Shown: positions 33,413 through 44,930, numbered from the stretch's first letter. The stretch is DNA of 47,384 nt from a bacterium (GCA_017960565.1 JAGCYY010000027.1:1-47384); one strand, 5' to 3'. Numbers and translations are program-made. The notes: a model not told the origin generated them from the letters alone.

Positions 33413-35188
33413 ATGGTATTTGGAAAAAACGTAAATAGATATTATCTCAAATATTGGTATTTTATTGCGATTGGTGTCGTATCTTTACTCATTGTCGATA
33501 TTTTCGGAAGCGTTCTACCACCTCTAATCGCATCAGACATAGTTGATCACATCGATAAAGGATTAATATCTATTGATAATTATAAAGATTATCTCATACC
33601 ACAGGCTTTAAAACTTCTTGGCTGTGCTCTTGTGAGTTTTGTATCAAGATTTTTATGGAGATTTGGTTTTATGTCTATCGGACATCGAGTTGCGAGAGAC
33701 TTAAGACATAGAATGTTTAAAAATTCGCTCACATTATCACAAACATTCTATAACGACAATAAAGTCGGTGGTTTAATGAGTTATTACATCAACGATGTTC
33801 AAGCTGTTGAAGAATCATTTGCTTGGGGTATAATGGAAACATTTGATTCTCTCTTCCTAACATCTATCATTTTATTTGAAATGTTCAGCGCTAGCTGGCA
33901 GATTACATTATTTTGTCTAATTCCTCTTGTATTGATACTTGTAATTGCACTATCATCTGATATAGTGCTCGAAAGAAGATATAAAGTTAGACAAGATAAT
34001 TTTGAAAAATTAAGCGATTTTACTCAAGAATCATTCTCAGGTATTAGAGTTATCAAAGCTTTTGTTAGAGAAAGAAAAGAATATGAAGCATTCATGGTTA
34101 GAAACAAAGAAAACGAAGAAGCTAACATGAGATATTTAAGGTTCGATATTCTATTTATGAACTTTATTGAATTATTTATCTGGGGAGCATATTTCGCTAT
34201 TATTTTCGCTGGTGCCTATTTCAATTTAGTTAGAGGCGAAATCACAATCGCAGTACTCATCTTATTCGTTAAATATTTTGATACCTTAATTTGGCCAATG
34301 TTTGCGATAAGTGAGATTATCAATATTCGTTCTCGTGGTAAAGCATCACTCGTAAGAATCGATGAGATATTAAATGCTAAAAGCGATTTAATTGATACTT
34401 GTGACCCAGTTCCACTAGGCGACATCAAAGGTGCAATTAAATTTGATCATTTAACATTTTGTTATCCATCTAAGAAAGATATCAAAGCACTTGATGATGT
34501 ATCATTTGAAATCAAACCTGGTGAATTTGTGGGTATCATCGGAAGAACAGGTTCAAGTAAAACAACATTAGTTAATCTTTTACTAAGATTATATAATGTA
34601 GGCGAAAATCAAATATTCATCGATGATGTTGATATTATGAAGTATAGCGTTAAAGATGTGAGATCTTTAATCGGCTATGTTCCTCAAGACAACTTCCTAT
34701 ATTCATCAACAATTGAATCAAATATCGCTTTCAGTTCTAAAAAATCAGATATAAATCAAGTTATTAAGAACGCAAAAATAGCTGGAGTTCACAAAGATAT
34801 ATCAGAATTTAAAGAAGGATATTCAACTATTCTTGGGGAAAGAGGTGTATCAGTATCTGGCGGACAGAAACAGAGAATCTCTATCGCAAGAGCTCTCTAT
34901 AAAGATCCTAAGATCTTAATATTAGATGATTCACTTTCAGCAGTAGATACTAAAACTGAATCTGAAATCTTACAATATCTAAAAGAAGAAAGAAAAGGAA
35001 GAACAACCATTCTTATCGCTCACAGAGTATCATCAATCAAAGATGCTGATAAGATATTAGTTCTTGATAGTGGTGGTAAATTATCAGGTTTCGATAATCA
35101 CGAAAACCTCCTCAAAAACAACACTATCTATAAATCTATCTACAATCTCCAAAAACTTGAAGAGGAAGGAGGTGTAGAACATGTCTAA
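33413..35188 (+). CDS. ABC exporter subunit with degenerate ATPase site
   Basis: The 591-residue half-transporter has six membrane helices in residues of about 15-315. Its ATPase domain has Walker A GRTGSSKTT, signature VSGGQKQR and H-loop LIAHRVSS. In Walker B, ILILDDSLSAVD, the catalytic Glu is Asp. This Glu-to-Asp change marks the inactive site of heterodimeric exporters such as BmrCD and TM287/288, and the next gene supplies the partner. AGGAG lies upstream of the ATG. It overlaps the partner gene by 8 bases. Likely cargo is a drug or lipid, but the sequence does not say. Confidence 0.94.
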   Translation: MVFGKNVNRYYLKYWYFIAIGVVSLLIVDIFGSVLPPLIASDIVDHIDKGLISIDNYKDYLIPQALKLLGCALVSFVSRFLWRFGFMSIGHRVARDLRHRMFKNSLTLSQTFYNDNKVGGLMSYYINDVQAVEESFAWGIMETFDSLFLTSIILFEMFSASWQITLFCLIPLVLILVIALSSDIVLERRYKVRQDNFEKLSDFTQESFSGIRVIKAFVRERKEYEAFMVRNKENEEANMRYLRFDILFMNFIELFIWGAYFAIIFAGAYFNLVRGEITIAVLILFVKYFDTLIWPMFAISEIINIRSRGKASLVRIDEILNAKSDLIDTCDPVPLGDIKGAIKFDHLTFCYPSKKDIKALDDVSFEIKPGEFVGIIGRTGSSKTTLVNLLLRLYNVGENQIFIDDVDIMKYSVKDVRSLIGYVPQDNFLYSSTIESNIAFSSKKSDINQVIKNAKIAGVHKDISEFKEGYSTILGERGVSVSGGQKQRISIARALYKDPKILILDDSLSAVDTKTESEILQYLKEERKGRTTILIAHRVSSIKDADKILVLDSGGKLSGFDNHENLLKNNTIYKSIYNLQKLEEEGGVEHV

Positions 35189-37073
35189 GAAAGAAGAAAG
35201 AAGAAAAAGAAGAGAGTTAAAAAGAATCGAGAAAAAAGAAAAACTAAAAGAATTCTATAATGAAGATGATTCTAGAAACATTACTGATAAGGTCTTAATT
35301 AAAAGATTATTCAAATACATTAGACCTTACATGAAGAACTTCATTATAATTCTAATTAGTGTTCTTATCTCTTCGTTCTTAATGAGCTATCTTAATATCG
35401 CTATTGGTTGGGTAATCACTATGTTAAATGGTGAAGATCCTGAAGGCATGTTTGTATCGGGTAGTGTAATTAGAAATATCTTTAATTTCGCCCCAACAAT
35501 CAGTTTTGGTGATATCACAAAGATATGTTTGTTCATGTTAGGGTTAATCCTCTTATCAACTATAATCACTTACTTTAGAGGCCTAGCACTAAGTAAACTA
35601 GGTCAAAGAATTTTATATGACATCAGAGGAGAATTATTCGAACATATCGAAAAATTATCTCTAAGTGAAATCGATAGAACTCCAGTTGGTAAATTTGTAA
35701 CGCGGGTTACAAATGATACCAACTCCCTATCAGATCTATTCACAAATGTCCTAATTAACCTAGTATCGCAAATAACTTTGCTTGTATATGGTGTTGTATT
35801 CTTATTCTTACTGAACTGGCGACTAGCTTTAATTGTCTTTACTGTAATGCCATTTATCATAGTCGCAACGTTCTTCTTTAGAAAATTCTCGAGAATTCAA
35901 TTTAGAAAAATCACACACTGTCGTTCTAAATTAAATTCATATCTATCAGAAAACTTATCTGGAATGAAGATTACACAAATCTTCAACAAAGAAGATACAA
36001 AAGAAGAAGAATTCGATGAACTAGCTGAAAGACTAAGAAAGGAACAGAGAAATGCGATGATATTATTTGGTTTATTTAGACCATTCATCTATACTCTCTA
36101 CCTTGTCTCTACAGTTCTTATCTATTATTATGGTTCAGTTCATGTGCTATCAGCTGATATCGCTTTTGATTTAGGTAATCTAACTTCATTTGAAATGTTA
36201 AACATGAATCTATTTAACCCAATCCAAAGCATAGCTCAAATGTATAATGTCATTCAAAGCGCTTTCGCTAGTGCCGAAAAGATCTATACAATCTTAGATA
36301 CTAAATCATCGATCAAATTATCAGAAAATCCAATAAAAGCCGATAACTTTAGAGGTGAAATAGAATTTAAGAATGTTTGGTTTAAATATAAAGAAGAATG
36401 GATTATCAAAGGTATGTCATTCCATGTCTATCCTGGTGAGACAGTATCATTTGTCGGTCCAACAGGTGCTGGTAAAACCACAATCTTATCACTAATTGGT
36501 AGGTATTATGACTGTCAAGAAGGTGAAATTCTAATAGATGGTGTAAACATCAAAGACTATGACATATATTCTCTAAGAAGAAATATTGGTGAGATGCTTC
36601 AAGATGTATTCTTGTTTACTGGAACAATCAAAGAAAACATCACACTAAGAGATGATTCAATCACCGATACTGAAATAATTGAAGCATCTAAATATGTCAA
36701 TGCTGACCAATTTATTTCACTTTTGCCAGATGGTTATAATGAAATCGTCAAAGAAAGAGGGAACAATTATTCACAAGGACAACGTCAGCTTCTCTCTTTC
36801 GCAAGAACAATCGTCTATAAGCCAAAGATGATTATTCTTGATGAAGCAACTTCCAATATTGATACTGAGACAGAAGTATTGATTCAAGATAGTTTAGAAA
36901 AGATTAAATCTATCGGAACTACTATAATGGTTGCCCATAGACTCTCAACAATTCAACACAGTGATAAGATAATGTTTATCGATGGTGGTAAGATAGTTGA
37001 ATGTGGTAATCATCAAGAATTATTAAAAGCTAAAGGTAGATATTATAATCTTTATATGCTTCAATATGAATAA
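35181..37073 (+). CDS. ABC exporter subunit with canonical ATPase site
   Basis: A 630-residue partner of the previous gene. A charged cytoplasmic N-terminus (about 45 residues, KKEERRKRRELKRIEKKEK) precedes six membrane helices. The ATPase domain has Walker A GPTGAGKTT, Walker B MIILDEATSNID with the catalytic Glu, and H-loop VAHRLST. Its signature is YSQGQRQ rather than LSGGQ. Together with the Asp in the partner this places both defects in the same composite site, exactly as in asymmetric heterodimers. GGAGGTG is located inside the upstream gene, 6 bases before the ATG. Confidence 0.94.
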   Translation: MSKKEERRKRRELKRIEKKEKLKEFYNEDDSRNITDKVLIKRLFKYIRPYMKNFIIILISVLISSFLMSYLNIAIGWVITMLNGEDPEGMFVSGSVIRNIFNFAPTISFGDITKICLFMLGLILLSTIITYFRGLALSKLGQRILYDIRGELFEHIEKLSLSEIDRTPVGKFVTRVTNDTNSLSDLFTNVLINLVSQITLLVYGVVFLFLLNWRLALIVFTVMPFIIVATFFFRKFSRIQFRKITHCRSKLNSYLSENLSGMKITQIFNKEDTKEEEFDELAERLRKEQRNAMILFGLFRPFIYTLYLVSTVLIYYYGSVHVLSADIAFDLGNLTSFEMLNMNLFNPIQSIAQMYNVIQSAFASAEKIYTILDTKSSIKLSENPIKADNFRGEIEFKNVWFKYKEEWIIKGMSFHVYPGETVSFVGPTGAGKTTILSLIGRYYDCQEGEILIDGVNIKDYDIYSLRRNIGEMLQDVFLFTGTIKENITLRDDSITDTEIIEASKYVNADQFISLLPDGYNEIVKERGNNYSQGQRQLLSFARTIVYKPKMIILDEATSNIDTETEVLIQDSLEKIKSIGTTIMVAHRLSTIQHSDKIMFIDGGKIVECGNHQELLKAKGRYYNLYMLQYE

Positions 37074-37078
37074 AAAAG

Positions 37079-37114
37079 AAATCTCCAAGTTCTAAACCAA
37101 CTTGGAGATTTTTA
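37079..37114. terminator. Bidirectional terminator between the ABC operon and the CDF gene
   Basis: A perfect 13-bp stem (37079-37091 with 37099-37111, core CTCCAAGTT/AACTTGGAG) has T-runs on the plus side and A-runs that become T-runs on the minus side. Both converging genes end within 7 bases of it. Confidence 0.9.
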
Positions 37115-37116
37115 GA

Positions 37117-38295
37117 TTACATCCTATCATACATCTCATCTATTTGAAGAACTAAATAGTAGTTCTCATCGATAGATTTTATGATATCATTTATCATCAT
37201 TCTTACTTCATCTTTACTATATTTAAAATCGAGAGGTATTTCACAATCAAATAAGATATTTGTATGAGTATCACCTTTTACTATTCTAAAATCATGAATA
37301 TCCATACTTTCATCCATCTCTTTGATTTTATTTCTTATTTTATCTCTTAATTCACGTGTGAATTCATCATCATAGTCTATTGGATCTAAGTGAATTGTAA
37401 GATCGATATTTTTATTGTTTCTAAAATCTCTTTCGATATTGTCGATAATATCGTGAGAGATGGAGATTGGAACCTTGCTGGAAACTTCTGCATGTGCTGT
37501 CATAAAGAGTTTTGTAGGTCCATAAGTGTGGCATACAATATCATGAACACCAAGTATACCATCATATGATAATATTTCATGCTTAAATTCATTTATTTTT
37601 GCTGCATCTGGTGTTTCACCAATCAAAGGCCCACTAGCCTCTCTTATAAGTTCAATAGAAGAATATAGAACATATAGTGATACAAGTACACCGATATATC
37701 CATCGACATTTGCACCAAATGATATGAATATAATTGTACCTATTAGAACCGCAAAAGTCGATATTGCATCATTTATTGAATCTCTACTTAAAGCTTTTAA
37801 AGAGATAGAATTAATAGCTTTAGATATCGATCTATAAAATAAACTCTGCCAAATTTTAACTAATATTGAAATTGATAGAATGATTATTGTGACTAAATCA
37901 AATTTAACTTCGCTAGGATTAATTATTTTAGTAATAGATTCTTTTAGTAGTAGAAGCCCAATTGAAAACATCAGTACAGCGACAATTAGTCCTGATATAA
38001 ATTCGATTCTTTGGTGGCCAAAAGGGTGATCTTTATCAGCCTTTTTTATCGATAATTTATATCCTACAATCGTTATGATCGATGAAAATGAATCTGTAAG
38101 ATTGTTTATGGCATCGCTGATAATCGATATTGAAAATGTGATAATTCCAAGTATCACTTTTAGTATTCCAAGAAGCATATTAGATATGATTCCGACAATA
38201 CTCGCAAGAACACCATATTTCACCCTTACAGTTTCATCACCGGTATTTTTATAATTTTTGATGAATAGTTTTCCAAATAGTTTGTACATATTCAA
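37117..38295 (-). CDS. Cation diffusion facilitator, Mn-type signature
   Basis: A 392-residue metal exporter with six membrane helices and a long C-terminal cytoplasmic domain with duplicated metal-binding-like folds. The family loop DHPFGHQR is present. In helix 2 the metal site reads NNLTD (N-x-x-x-D) and in helix 5 DSIND (D-x-x-x-D), the combination associated with manganese exporters rather than the H-x-x-x-D of zinc exporters. The start may be TTG 38295 (5 bases after GGAG) or ATG 38289 (11 bases after it); two residues differ. Regulation is not visible. Confidence 0.9.
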   Translation of the reverse strand: MNMYKLFGKLFIKNYKNTGDETVRVKYGVLASIVGIISNMLLGILKVILGIITFSISIISDAINNLTDSFSSIITIVGYKLSIKKADKDHPFGHQRIEFISGLIVAVLMFSIGLLLLKESITKIINPSEVKFDLVTIIILSISILVKIWQSLFYRSISKAINSISLKALSRDSINDAISTFAVLIGTIIFISFGANVDGYIGVLVSLYVLYSSIELIREASGPLIGETPDAAKINEFKHEILSYDGILGVHDIVCHTYGPTKLFMTAHAEVSSKVPISISHDIIDNIERDFRNNKNIDLTIHLDPIDYDDEFTRELRDKIRNKIKEMDESMDIHDFRIVKGDTHTNILFDCEIPLDFKYSKDEVRMMINDIIKSIDENYYLVLQIDEMYDRM

Positions 38296-38366
38296 AAACT
38301 CTCCTTTAATATCTATAATTTTAGCATAGTTAATTAAATTAGTTTCATAAATGCTCTATAAAATAT

Positions 38367-38396
38367 CGCCTAAATAATATATAATATTTTTAGGCG
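38367..38396. promoter_or_regulatory. Palindrome over the dnaE-uvrB promoter, possible operator
   Basis: CGCCTAAA (38367-38374) and TTTAGGCG (38389-38396) are perfectly inverted and surround TATAAT (38380-38385). The right half also contains the AGGCG used as ribosome site. It does not match the LexA/DinR box. It could bind a repressor or sequester the ribosome site if transcription starts upstream. Confidence 0.45.
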
Positions 38397-38402
38397 AATA
38401 AA

Positions 38403-41369
38403 ATGAGTATCAACATTGAATCTTCTTATTCATTTAATGGTTCTTTGATCAGAAAAGAAGATCTGGTCTATTTTAAGGATTATGGTTATAAAGAGCTAGG
38501 ACTTGTAGATAACAATACAGCATTTTTTGTCATGTTCTATAAAGAACTAATTAGCCTAAATATAAAGCCTATTCTAGGCTATAGAGTAAAAGGTTCTCTT
38601 TATGATTATATTTTATATGCCAAAAATTATGATGGATATAAAGACATCTTATCTTTTGCATCATCAATAAACAATAAATTCCCAGTCTCATTTTCATCTA
38701 TCATTAAATCAAAAAATATTTATTATTGTCTAGATCTATCTTATTTTGAATCTACAGATTTATCTGATATAGACAAAGAATATAATATTTTAAAAGATTC
38801 AAATTTAGATGTCACTCTTGGTGTTGATTTTGAATTTTATCCTTGCGAAGCATTAATATATCCTTTAGTAAAGGATAAATATAATGCCATCATCATTCAA
38901 AAGGTTAAATATATTCATCGTGAAGACAAAAAAGCATCGGAGATTTTAGAATCTATTCTCACAGGCAAAGAACTTAAAGAATCTAACCTATTTGATACTT
39001 TATATGAATCATCATATCATCTAAAGACATATGATGAATTTTTGCATGAATATAAAGAATATGATTCATTAATCAATTCTACTAAAGCTTTTACTAGTTC
39101 ACTCAATGTCACCATTGAGTTTAGCAAACATTTTCCTATATATCCATCAAGAAAAGATATCCCAGCTGATATCTATTTAAAAAAACTATCTTATAAAGGT
39201 TTATCAAGAAGACTAGAAGGAACTCAAAAAGACACTAGAACATATAAAGAAAGATTAGATTATGAATTAAATATCATAAGAGAAATGGGTTTTTCAGATT
39301 ATTTTTTAGTCGTCTATGATTATATATTATATGCTAAAAAACATAATATATATGTTGGACCTGGAAGAGGTAGTGCCGCATCAAGTTTAGTATCTTATTC
39401 ACTTGGAATAGTCGATATCGATCCAATCGAATTTGATCTTTATTTTGAAAGATTTTTAAATCCAGAAAGAGCGACTATGCCCGATATCGATACTGACTTT
39501 GAAGATATTAAACGTGATGATGTAATAAAATATGTTGTAGAAAAATATGGAGAAAATAGAGTCGCACTTATCTCTACATTCCAAACATTCCTCGCTAAAA
39601 GTGCAATTAGAGATGTTTCAAAATATTTCGATATTCCAGATCTCATTATCGCTCATATATCAAAGATAGTTGATGAGTCCAACAATTCCCTCAAGAAAGT
39701 GTTAGAAAATAAGACGATAATGAAGATGATGATCGATGATATCGATATATCTAAAATGCTTACTATAGCCGCTAAAATTGAAGGTCTACCAAGATCGACA
39801 GGAACTCATGCGGCCGGCGTTATTATTTCTGATCAAGATCTAACGGAATACAGCGAAGTTCATATTGGACTCAATAATTTTAAACAGACAACATATGATT
39901 CAGATACCTTAAAAGAAGTAGGTCTTTTAAAGATGGATTTCTTATCTTTAAGAAATCTAACTATTCTTCATGAAATCGTATCTGATATAGAAAGAAATAA
40001 TAACTTTAAACTAGATTTAAATTCGATTCCTCTCGACGACAAAAAAACATTTAAGTTACTAAGAGAAAAATCAACTTCAGGAATATTTCAATTTGAATCA
40101 CCGGGTATGACAAGATTAATCAAAGATATGAAAATAGATAATTTTAAAGATCTATCTATTTCAATTGCCCTCTTTAGACCAGGTCCTATGGACAACATCA
40201 AAGAATTTATTGAAAGAAAAGAAAATAAATCTAAAATCACATATTATGATGAATGCCTAAAGGGCATTCTAGCTGAAACAAGAGGTATCATAGTCTACCA
40301 GGAACAAATAATGGCAATAGTATCGACCTATTCGGGCTTAACCAAGGCTGAAGGTGATAATTTTAGAAGAGCTATGAGTTCTAAAAACCAAGAATTAATC
40401 TTGTCTTTAAAAGATAAATTCTTTAGTGGTGCAGCATCACTAAATAGAGATCCTAAAAACACAGAATTATTATTTAATGATATATTAAAATTCTCTGGTT
40501 ATGGTTTCAATAAGAGCCACTCGGTAGCTTACAGTAAGATATCTTATTATCTAGCTTATTTAAAAGCCAATTATTCTAAAGAATTTATGGCTAATCTCTT
40601 ATCTAATTCTCCAGCAAGTCTTTCTAATAAATATATCAAAGAAGCAATAGATTTATCTATTAAAGTCTTACCACCAGACATAAGGTTTTCTAGCTTTAGA
40701 TATAAAGTTTATAAAGATAAAATCTATATGCCTCTCACATCGATTAAAGGAATCGGATATGATTATACTAAATTGATAATGAAAATAAGAGATGACAACA
40801 ACATCTCCTTCGAGCTCTTTGTGAATAAATCCAAAGATCTAATTCCAAGAGAAATAATCGAGGATTTAATATTTTCTGGAGCCTTTGATTACACCTCTTA
40901 CAATAAAAATACAATGATCTCATCACTCGATGGGCTCTATGAATTTGATACAGCGCTTGTCAAAGGGCTCAAAGGATCAAAAGTATTAAAATTAGACGAA
41001 TATGATTTTGATTATCTTAAGATTAAAGAATATGAGCTCTTAGGATTCAATCCTAAATATCATCCAATCAAAAAATATACAGGAGATTATCCAAAAATCT
41101 CTGATATTGAACTTGGCCAAAACAATATCCAAATTGTAGCATATCTTTCAAATCTAAAAATAATTAAAACTAAGACTGGTGATTCAATGGCCCATTTCTA
41201 TTTAGAAGATGAATATATGATAAGAAAGGGAGTATTGTTTTCTAAAGATTATTATAAATGTGCTCACTATCTAAAGACAAATACCATATACATAGTATCT
41301 GGTAGTTATAAAGAAAACAAAAATGAACCAGAATTTATTGTAAGAGAGTTAAAAAATATCGATGTTTAA
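38403..41369 (+). CDS. dnaE: DNA polymerase III alpha subunit, DnaE type
   Basis: This replicative or lagging-strand polymerase is 988 residues long, on the short side for the family. The polymerase core is intact: [27 protein letters not shown] (Asp361, Asp363, Asp365 region) and [11 protein letters not shown] (Asp512). The fingers and helix-hairpin-helix follow, and a C-terminal OB-like region (about 900-985) is reduced. The N-terminal PHP domain has lost its metal ligands: the usual HLHxHS reads INIESS and the usual TDH reads VDN, so PHP nuclease activity is unlikely. It overlaps uvrB by 8 bases, forming a dnaE-uvrB-methyltransferase operon. Confidence 0.95.
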   Translation: MSINIESSYSFNGSLIRKEDLVYFKDYGYKELGLVDNNTAFFVMFYKELISLNIKPILGYRVKGSLYDYILYAKNYDGYKDILSFASSINNKFPVSFSSIIKSKNIYYCLDLSYFESTDLSDIDKEYNILKDSNLDVTLGVDFEFYPCEALIYPLVKDKYNAIIIQKVKYIHREDKKASEILESILTGKELKESNLFDTLYESSYHLKTYDEFLHEYKEYDSLINSTKAFTSSLNVTIEFSKHFPIYPSRKDIPADIYLKKLSYKGLSRRLEGTQKDTRTYKERLDYELNIIREMGFSDYFLVVYDYILYAKKHNIYVGPGRGSAASSLVSYSLGIVDIDPIEFDLYFERFLNPERATMPDIDTDFEDIKRDDVIKYVVEKYGENRVALISTFQTFLAKSAIRDVSKYFDIPDLIIAHISKIVDESNNSLKKVLENKTIMKMMIDDIDISKMLTIAAKIEGLPRSTGTHAAGVIISDQDLTEYSEVHIGLNNFKQTTYDSDTLKEVGLLKMDFLSLRNLTILHEIVSDIERNNNFKLDLNSIPLDDKKTFKLLREKSTSGIFQFESPGMTRLIKDMKIDNFKDLSISIALFRPGPMDNIKEFIERKENKSKITYYDECLKGILAETRGIIVYQEQIMAIVSTYSGLTKAEGDNFRRAMSSKNQELILSLKDKFFSGAASLNRDPKNTELLFNDILKFSGYGFNKSHSVAYSKISYYLAYLKANYSKEFMANLLSNSPASLSNKYIKEAIDLSIKVLPPDIRFSSFRYKVYKDKIYMPLTSIKGIGYDYTKLIMKIRDDNNISFELFVNKSKDLIPREIIEDLIFSGAFDYTSYNKNTMISSLDGLYEFDTALVKGLKGSKVLKLDEYDFDYLKIKEYELLGFNPKYHPIKKYTGDYPKISDIELGQNNIQIVAYLSNLKIIKTKTGDSMAHFYLEDEYMIRKGVLFSKDYYKCAHYLKTNTIYIVSGSYKENKNEPEFIVRELKNIDV

Positions 41370-43350
41370 ACTAGTAAGCCCTTTTACCCCATCAGGAGAC
41401 CAAGAAGAAGCGATTGAAAAACTCGTCTCTAACATAAATAATGATGTTAAGGAACAGATACTTCTTGGCGCAACCGGTACTGGTAAAACTTTTACAATCG
41501 CAAATGTAATCGAAAGAGTTAATAAAAAAACTCTTGTTTTAGCACACAATAAAACTCTCGCTGGTCAGCTCTATATGGAGCTAAAAGAACTATTCCCAGA
41601 AAACAGAGTTGAATATTTTATCTCATATTATGATTATTATCAGCCTGAAGCCTATGTTGTATCATCTGATACATACATAGAAAAAGAGGCTGATATCAAC
41701 GCTGAAATAGATAAACTTAGAAACTCCGCTACTGCATCTCTTCTTGAAAGAGATGATTGTATCGTAGTTGCCTCAGTTTCTTGTATATATGGTATTGGTT
41801 CACCTGATTCATATGAGAATCAGATGTTTGTCATAAGGCATCATGAAAAAATCACCAGAAAAGATGTGATTAGAAAACTAACTGATGCTTTCTATGTTAG
41901 ATCAAAAACCGATCTAGAGCGAGGAACTTTTCTTGTCAAAGGGGATATTATCGATATTCTTCCACCATATTCATCTTTAGAAGCGATAAGAATTGAACTC
42001 GATTTTGATGAAGTAATTTCTATTAAAGAAATAAATATAGAATCTTATCACGCAAATAAAGAATTAGAAATCGTTTCTATCTATCCAGCAACCCAGTTTG
42101 TGACCGATAAAAATACTTTAGATGAATCTTTAAGAAGAATAGAAGAAGAGCTCACAGAAAGAATTAAATATTTTAATGATAATAATATGCCACTTGAGGC
42201 TGAAAGAATCAAAGAGAGAACTAGATATGATCTTGAAATGCTTCGTGAGATTGGAACTTGTTCTGGGATTGAGAATTATTCAAGACACTTAGCCCTAAAA
42301 GGTCCAAATGAAACACCATATACTCTTCTTGACTATTTAGGTGATGATTATTTAATCATCATCGATGAATCACATGTGACAGTACCTCAGGTTAGAGGTA
42401 TGTTTAATGGCGATAGGAGTAGAAAACAAGCGCTTGTCGATTATGGATTCCGTCTTCCAAGTGCCCTCGATAATAGACCTTTAAATTTCAAAGAATTTGA
42501 AGAAAGACTCAAACAAGTCATCTATATGAGCGCAACTCCAGGCGATTATGAAAAGATGAGAGGTCCAATTGTTGAACAGATTATTCGTCCATCATTCCTT
42601 CTAGATCCTATTGTGAAAATAAGGCCTTGTAAGAATCAAATAGATGATGTTGTAAGAGAAGTAGATAAAACCATCAAGGATGGTTATAGAACTCTCATCA
42701 CAACTCTAACAATCAAGATGAGTGAAGATTTATCAGCTTATCTTAAGAAACTAAATTATAAGGTAGCTTATCTTCACAGTGAAATAAAAGCACTTGAACG
42801 TCTTGAGATAATTAGAAAACTTCGTCTTGGTGAATATGATTGTCTAGTTGGTATAAACCTTCTTCGTGAAGGTTTAGACATACCAGAAGTATCTAAAATA
42901 TTAATTTTAGATGCTGATAAGGAAGGCTTCTTAAGAAGTGAAAGATCTCTCATTCAAACAATCGGAAGAGCCGCCAGAAATGAACATGGTGAAGTAATTC
43001 TTTATGCTGATCAAATGACTGATTCTATTATTAATGCGGTAAAAGAAACAGAAAGAAGACGCAAGATTCAAGAAGAATATAATAGAATAAATGGTACTAT
43101 TCCAAAGACTATCATAAAGCCTATAGGTGATGCATTCGTATTATCTAAAGAATTAAAAGATATAGAAGAAAAAGGTAATAGAATCGATTATTCAAAGATG
43201 CCTAAGAAAGAAAGAGATAAGATTCTAGATCATATGGAAAAAGAGATGCTTAAGGCCGCTAAGAATCTCGATTTTGAAAGAGCGATGGAAATTAGAGATG
43301 CTCTATTTGAAATAAGACAAGAGATAGAAGATGGAAAGCATAATAAATAA
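41362..43350 (+). CDS. uvrB: UvrABC excision nuclease subunit B
   Basis: A damage-verification helicase of nucleotide excision repair. The 662-residue protein has Walker A GATGTGKT (from residue 36), the beta-hairpin [14 protein letters not shown]-type helicase motifs ([44 protein letters not shown]), and a C-terminal UVR domain ([20 protein letters not shown]) that contacts UvrC. The start lies inside the end of dnaE. The 3' end overlaps the next gene by 20 bases. uvrA is not adjacent. Confidence 0.98.
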   Translation: MFKLVSPFTPSGDQEEAIEKLVSNINNDVKEQILLGATGTGKTFTIANVIERVNKKTLVLAHNKTLAGQLYMELKELFPENRVEYFISYYDYYQPEAYVVSSDTYIEKEADINAEIDKLRNSATASLLERDDCIVVASVSCIYGIGSPDSYENQMFVIRHHEKITRKDVIRKLTDAFYVRSKTDLERGTFLVKGDIIDILPPYSSLEAIRIELDFDEVISIKEINIESYHANKELEIVSIYPATQFVTDKNTLDESLRRIEEELTERIKYFNDNNMPLEAERIKERTRYDLEMLREIGTCSGIENYSRHLALKGPNETPYTLLDYLGDDYLIIIDESHVTVPQVRGMFNGDRSRKQALVDYGFRLPSALDNRPLNFKEFEERLKQVIYMSATPGDYEKMRGPIVEQIIRPSFLLDPIVKIRPCKNQIDDVVREVDKTIKDGYRTLITTLTIKMSEDLSAYLKKLNYKVAYLHSEIKALERLEIIRKLRLGEYDCLVGINLLREGLDIPEVSKILILDADKEGFLRSERSLIQTIGRAARNEHGEVILYADQMTDSIINAVKETERRRKIQEEYNRINGTIPKTIIKPIGDAFVLSKELKDIEEKGNRIDYSKMPKKERDKILDHMEKEMLKAAKNLDFERAMEIRDALFEIRQEIEDGKHNK

Positions 43351-44686
43351 TGAATATAAAGTAACCTGTATAGGAATTAATAATTATGCAAAAGGAATCA
43401 CAAAACTTGATTCTCTTTTGTGTTTTGTTGATGATTTATATCCAGGTGAAGAAGCAATCATCAAAATCACAAAAGAAGAAAAGAATCTAGTATATGCTAA
43501 AGTTATTAAATATTTAAAAAGATCACCTCATAGAATAGATCCTGTATGTGATCATGAAGATTCTGGTAGTTGTCCCCTAAATAACATCTCCTATGAATAT
43601 GAACTAGAACTCAAGAAACAAATCATAAGAAATAATCTAGAACACACTTTAAATATTAATCTAAATGATATAGATATTATCTCAGGAGATAAAATCAAAG
43701 GCTACAGAAACAAAGTTACTGTATTCTTTAAAAAAGATAAAGATGATAATCTCTATTTTGGTTCTTTCAAAGAAAAAACCAATGATTTAATCAAAATCAA
43801 TTCTTGTGTTCAAATAGATGATTTATTTATTGAAATAATCGATAGATTATTATTATCTATTAAAAATTATAATTTAAAGATATGTGACTTTAATTTAAAA
43901 AAAGGTTATATTAAAGGTGTATCTATTAGAAAATCAGAATACACAAACAAGATAAATCTAATGATTTTATCTAGAAAAGATTATCATAAAGAATTTGATT
44001 TAATCGCAAAAGAATTATCAACTATCTATCCAAATATTTCATCAATTTCTGTATTAATTAATGAATCATTTGATACGTTCATATATAATGGTAATGAATG
44101 TATATTATTTGGTACAGGCGAAATAGAAGAAAAACTTTATGATGTAATATTTAGAGTAAACAATATGTCTTTTCTTCAAGTAAATACATCTTGTGCATCA
44201 AAGCTTTATAAGGATGCAATAAGTCTTGCACACCTAGAAGAAAATTATAATGTTTTAGATCTTTATTCAGGTGCTGGAGGTATATCCTTAAATGCTGCAA
44301 AATATGTTTCTCATGTATTTGGAGTTGAAGAGGTATATGACTCAGTAGAAAATGCCAAATATAATGCCATAAGAAATGGCATTACTAATGTCTCTTTTAA
44401 AGCAGCTGATGCAAAAGATTATCGCTCCTTAATAGGTGATAATAATATAGACGTAGTCTTTATTGATCCACCAAGATCAGGAATGAAAAGAGAAGTTATT
44501 GATAAACTTCTAGAAGATGAATTTAAAACAATAATTTATATTTCTTGTGATCCCTACACTCTAGCAAGAGATTTAAAATTATTATCATCTAAATATGAGA
44601 TAAATCATGTAAGAGCATTCAACATGTTCCCAAGAACAAGGCATGTTGAAACAGTTTGTTTGCTGACCTTAAAAAATCAAAAATAA
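43331..44686 (+). CDS. 23S rRNA (uracil-C5) methyltransferase, RlmD/RlmCD type
   Basis: The 451-residue protein has an N-terminal TRAM-like RNA-binding domain and a class I methyltransferase domain. SAM-binding motifs are [18 protein letters not shown] and VFIDPPRSG. The catalytic Cys406 is in [12 protein letters not shown] and FLQVN carries the uracil-contacting Gln. It methylates C5 of uracil in RNA. The upstream Fe-S Cys set of RlmD (normally C-x5-C-G-G-C) is reduced to C-x7-C in [10 protein letters not shown], so the cluster may be absent. RlmCD, RlmD and TrmA substrates cannot be told apart here. It overlaps uvrB by 20 bases, with a weak ribosome site. Confidence 0.9.
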   Translation: MESIINNEYKVTCIGINNYAKGITKLDSLLCFVDDLYPGEEAIIKITKEEKNLVYAKVIKYLKRSPHRIDPVCDHEDSGSCPLNNISYEYELELKKQIIRNNLEHTLNINLNDIDIISGDKIKGYRNKVTVFFKKDKDDNLYFGSFKEKTNDLIKINSCVQIDDLFIEIIDRLLLSIKNYNLKICDFNLKKGYIKGVSIRKSEYTNKINLMILSRKDYHKEFDLIAKELSTIYPNISSISVLINESFDTFIYNGNECILFGTGEIEEKLYDVIFRVNNMSFLQVNTSCASKLYKDAISLAHLEENYNVLDLYSGAGGISLNAAKYVSHVFGVEEVYDSVENAKYNAIRNGITNVSFKAADAKDYRSLIGDNNIDVVFIDPPRSGMKREVIDKLLEDEFKTIIYISCDPYTLARDLKLLSSKYEINHVRAFNMFPRTRHVETVCLLTLKNQK

Positions 44687-44713
44687 TCAAAAATAATCAA
44701 AAATTAATCAAAA
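44675..44713 (+). repeat. 10-bp tandem repeat AATCAAAAAT across the methyltransferase stop codon
   Basis: Three perfect copies (44675-44684, 44685-44694, 44695-44704) and a partial fourth offset by one base (44706-44713). The unit spans the TAA stop, and 10 is not a multiple of three, so copy-number change would alter the last residues of the protein. Confidence 0.85.
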
Positions 44714-44715
44714 GC

Positions 44716-44766
44716 AGCCCATTTTAATCAAAAAAATCAAAATTTGAGGTTAGATGGGCTTTTATT
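44716..44766 (+). terminator. Terminator of the dnaE-uvrB-methyltransferase operon
   Basis: AGCCCAT (44716-44722) and ATGGGCT (44754-44760) pair around a 31-base loop that holds an inner TCAAA/TTTGA hairpin, followed by TTTTATT. Confidence 0.7.
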
Positions 44767-44779
44767 ATTTTAAAGTTTG

Positions 44780-44861
44780 TCAGCATTTAAGTGGTTTCAA
44801 TTAAGGGTTGAAACCTAAAAACGAGATGTCTTGGGAAACATATTTTTGGTATTTGTCAGCA
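44780..44861. repeat. TTTGTCAGCA direct repeats with GGTTTCAA/TTGAAACC hairpin
   Basis: TCAGCA occurs at 44780-44785 and 44856-44861, each preceded by TTTG or TTTGT. Between them GGTTTCAA (44793-44800) and TTGAAACC (44808-44815) form a perfect 8-bp hairpin. TCAGCACT recurs on the far side of the next two genes. This stretch contains no gene. Confidence 0.6.
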
Positions 44862-44930
44862 CTAAAACCTCTTTTTTTGCTGTTTCAACCTATATTTCAA
44901 AAGAAACATATCGAATAAAAACGAAACATA

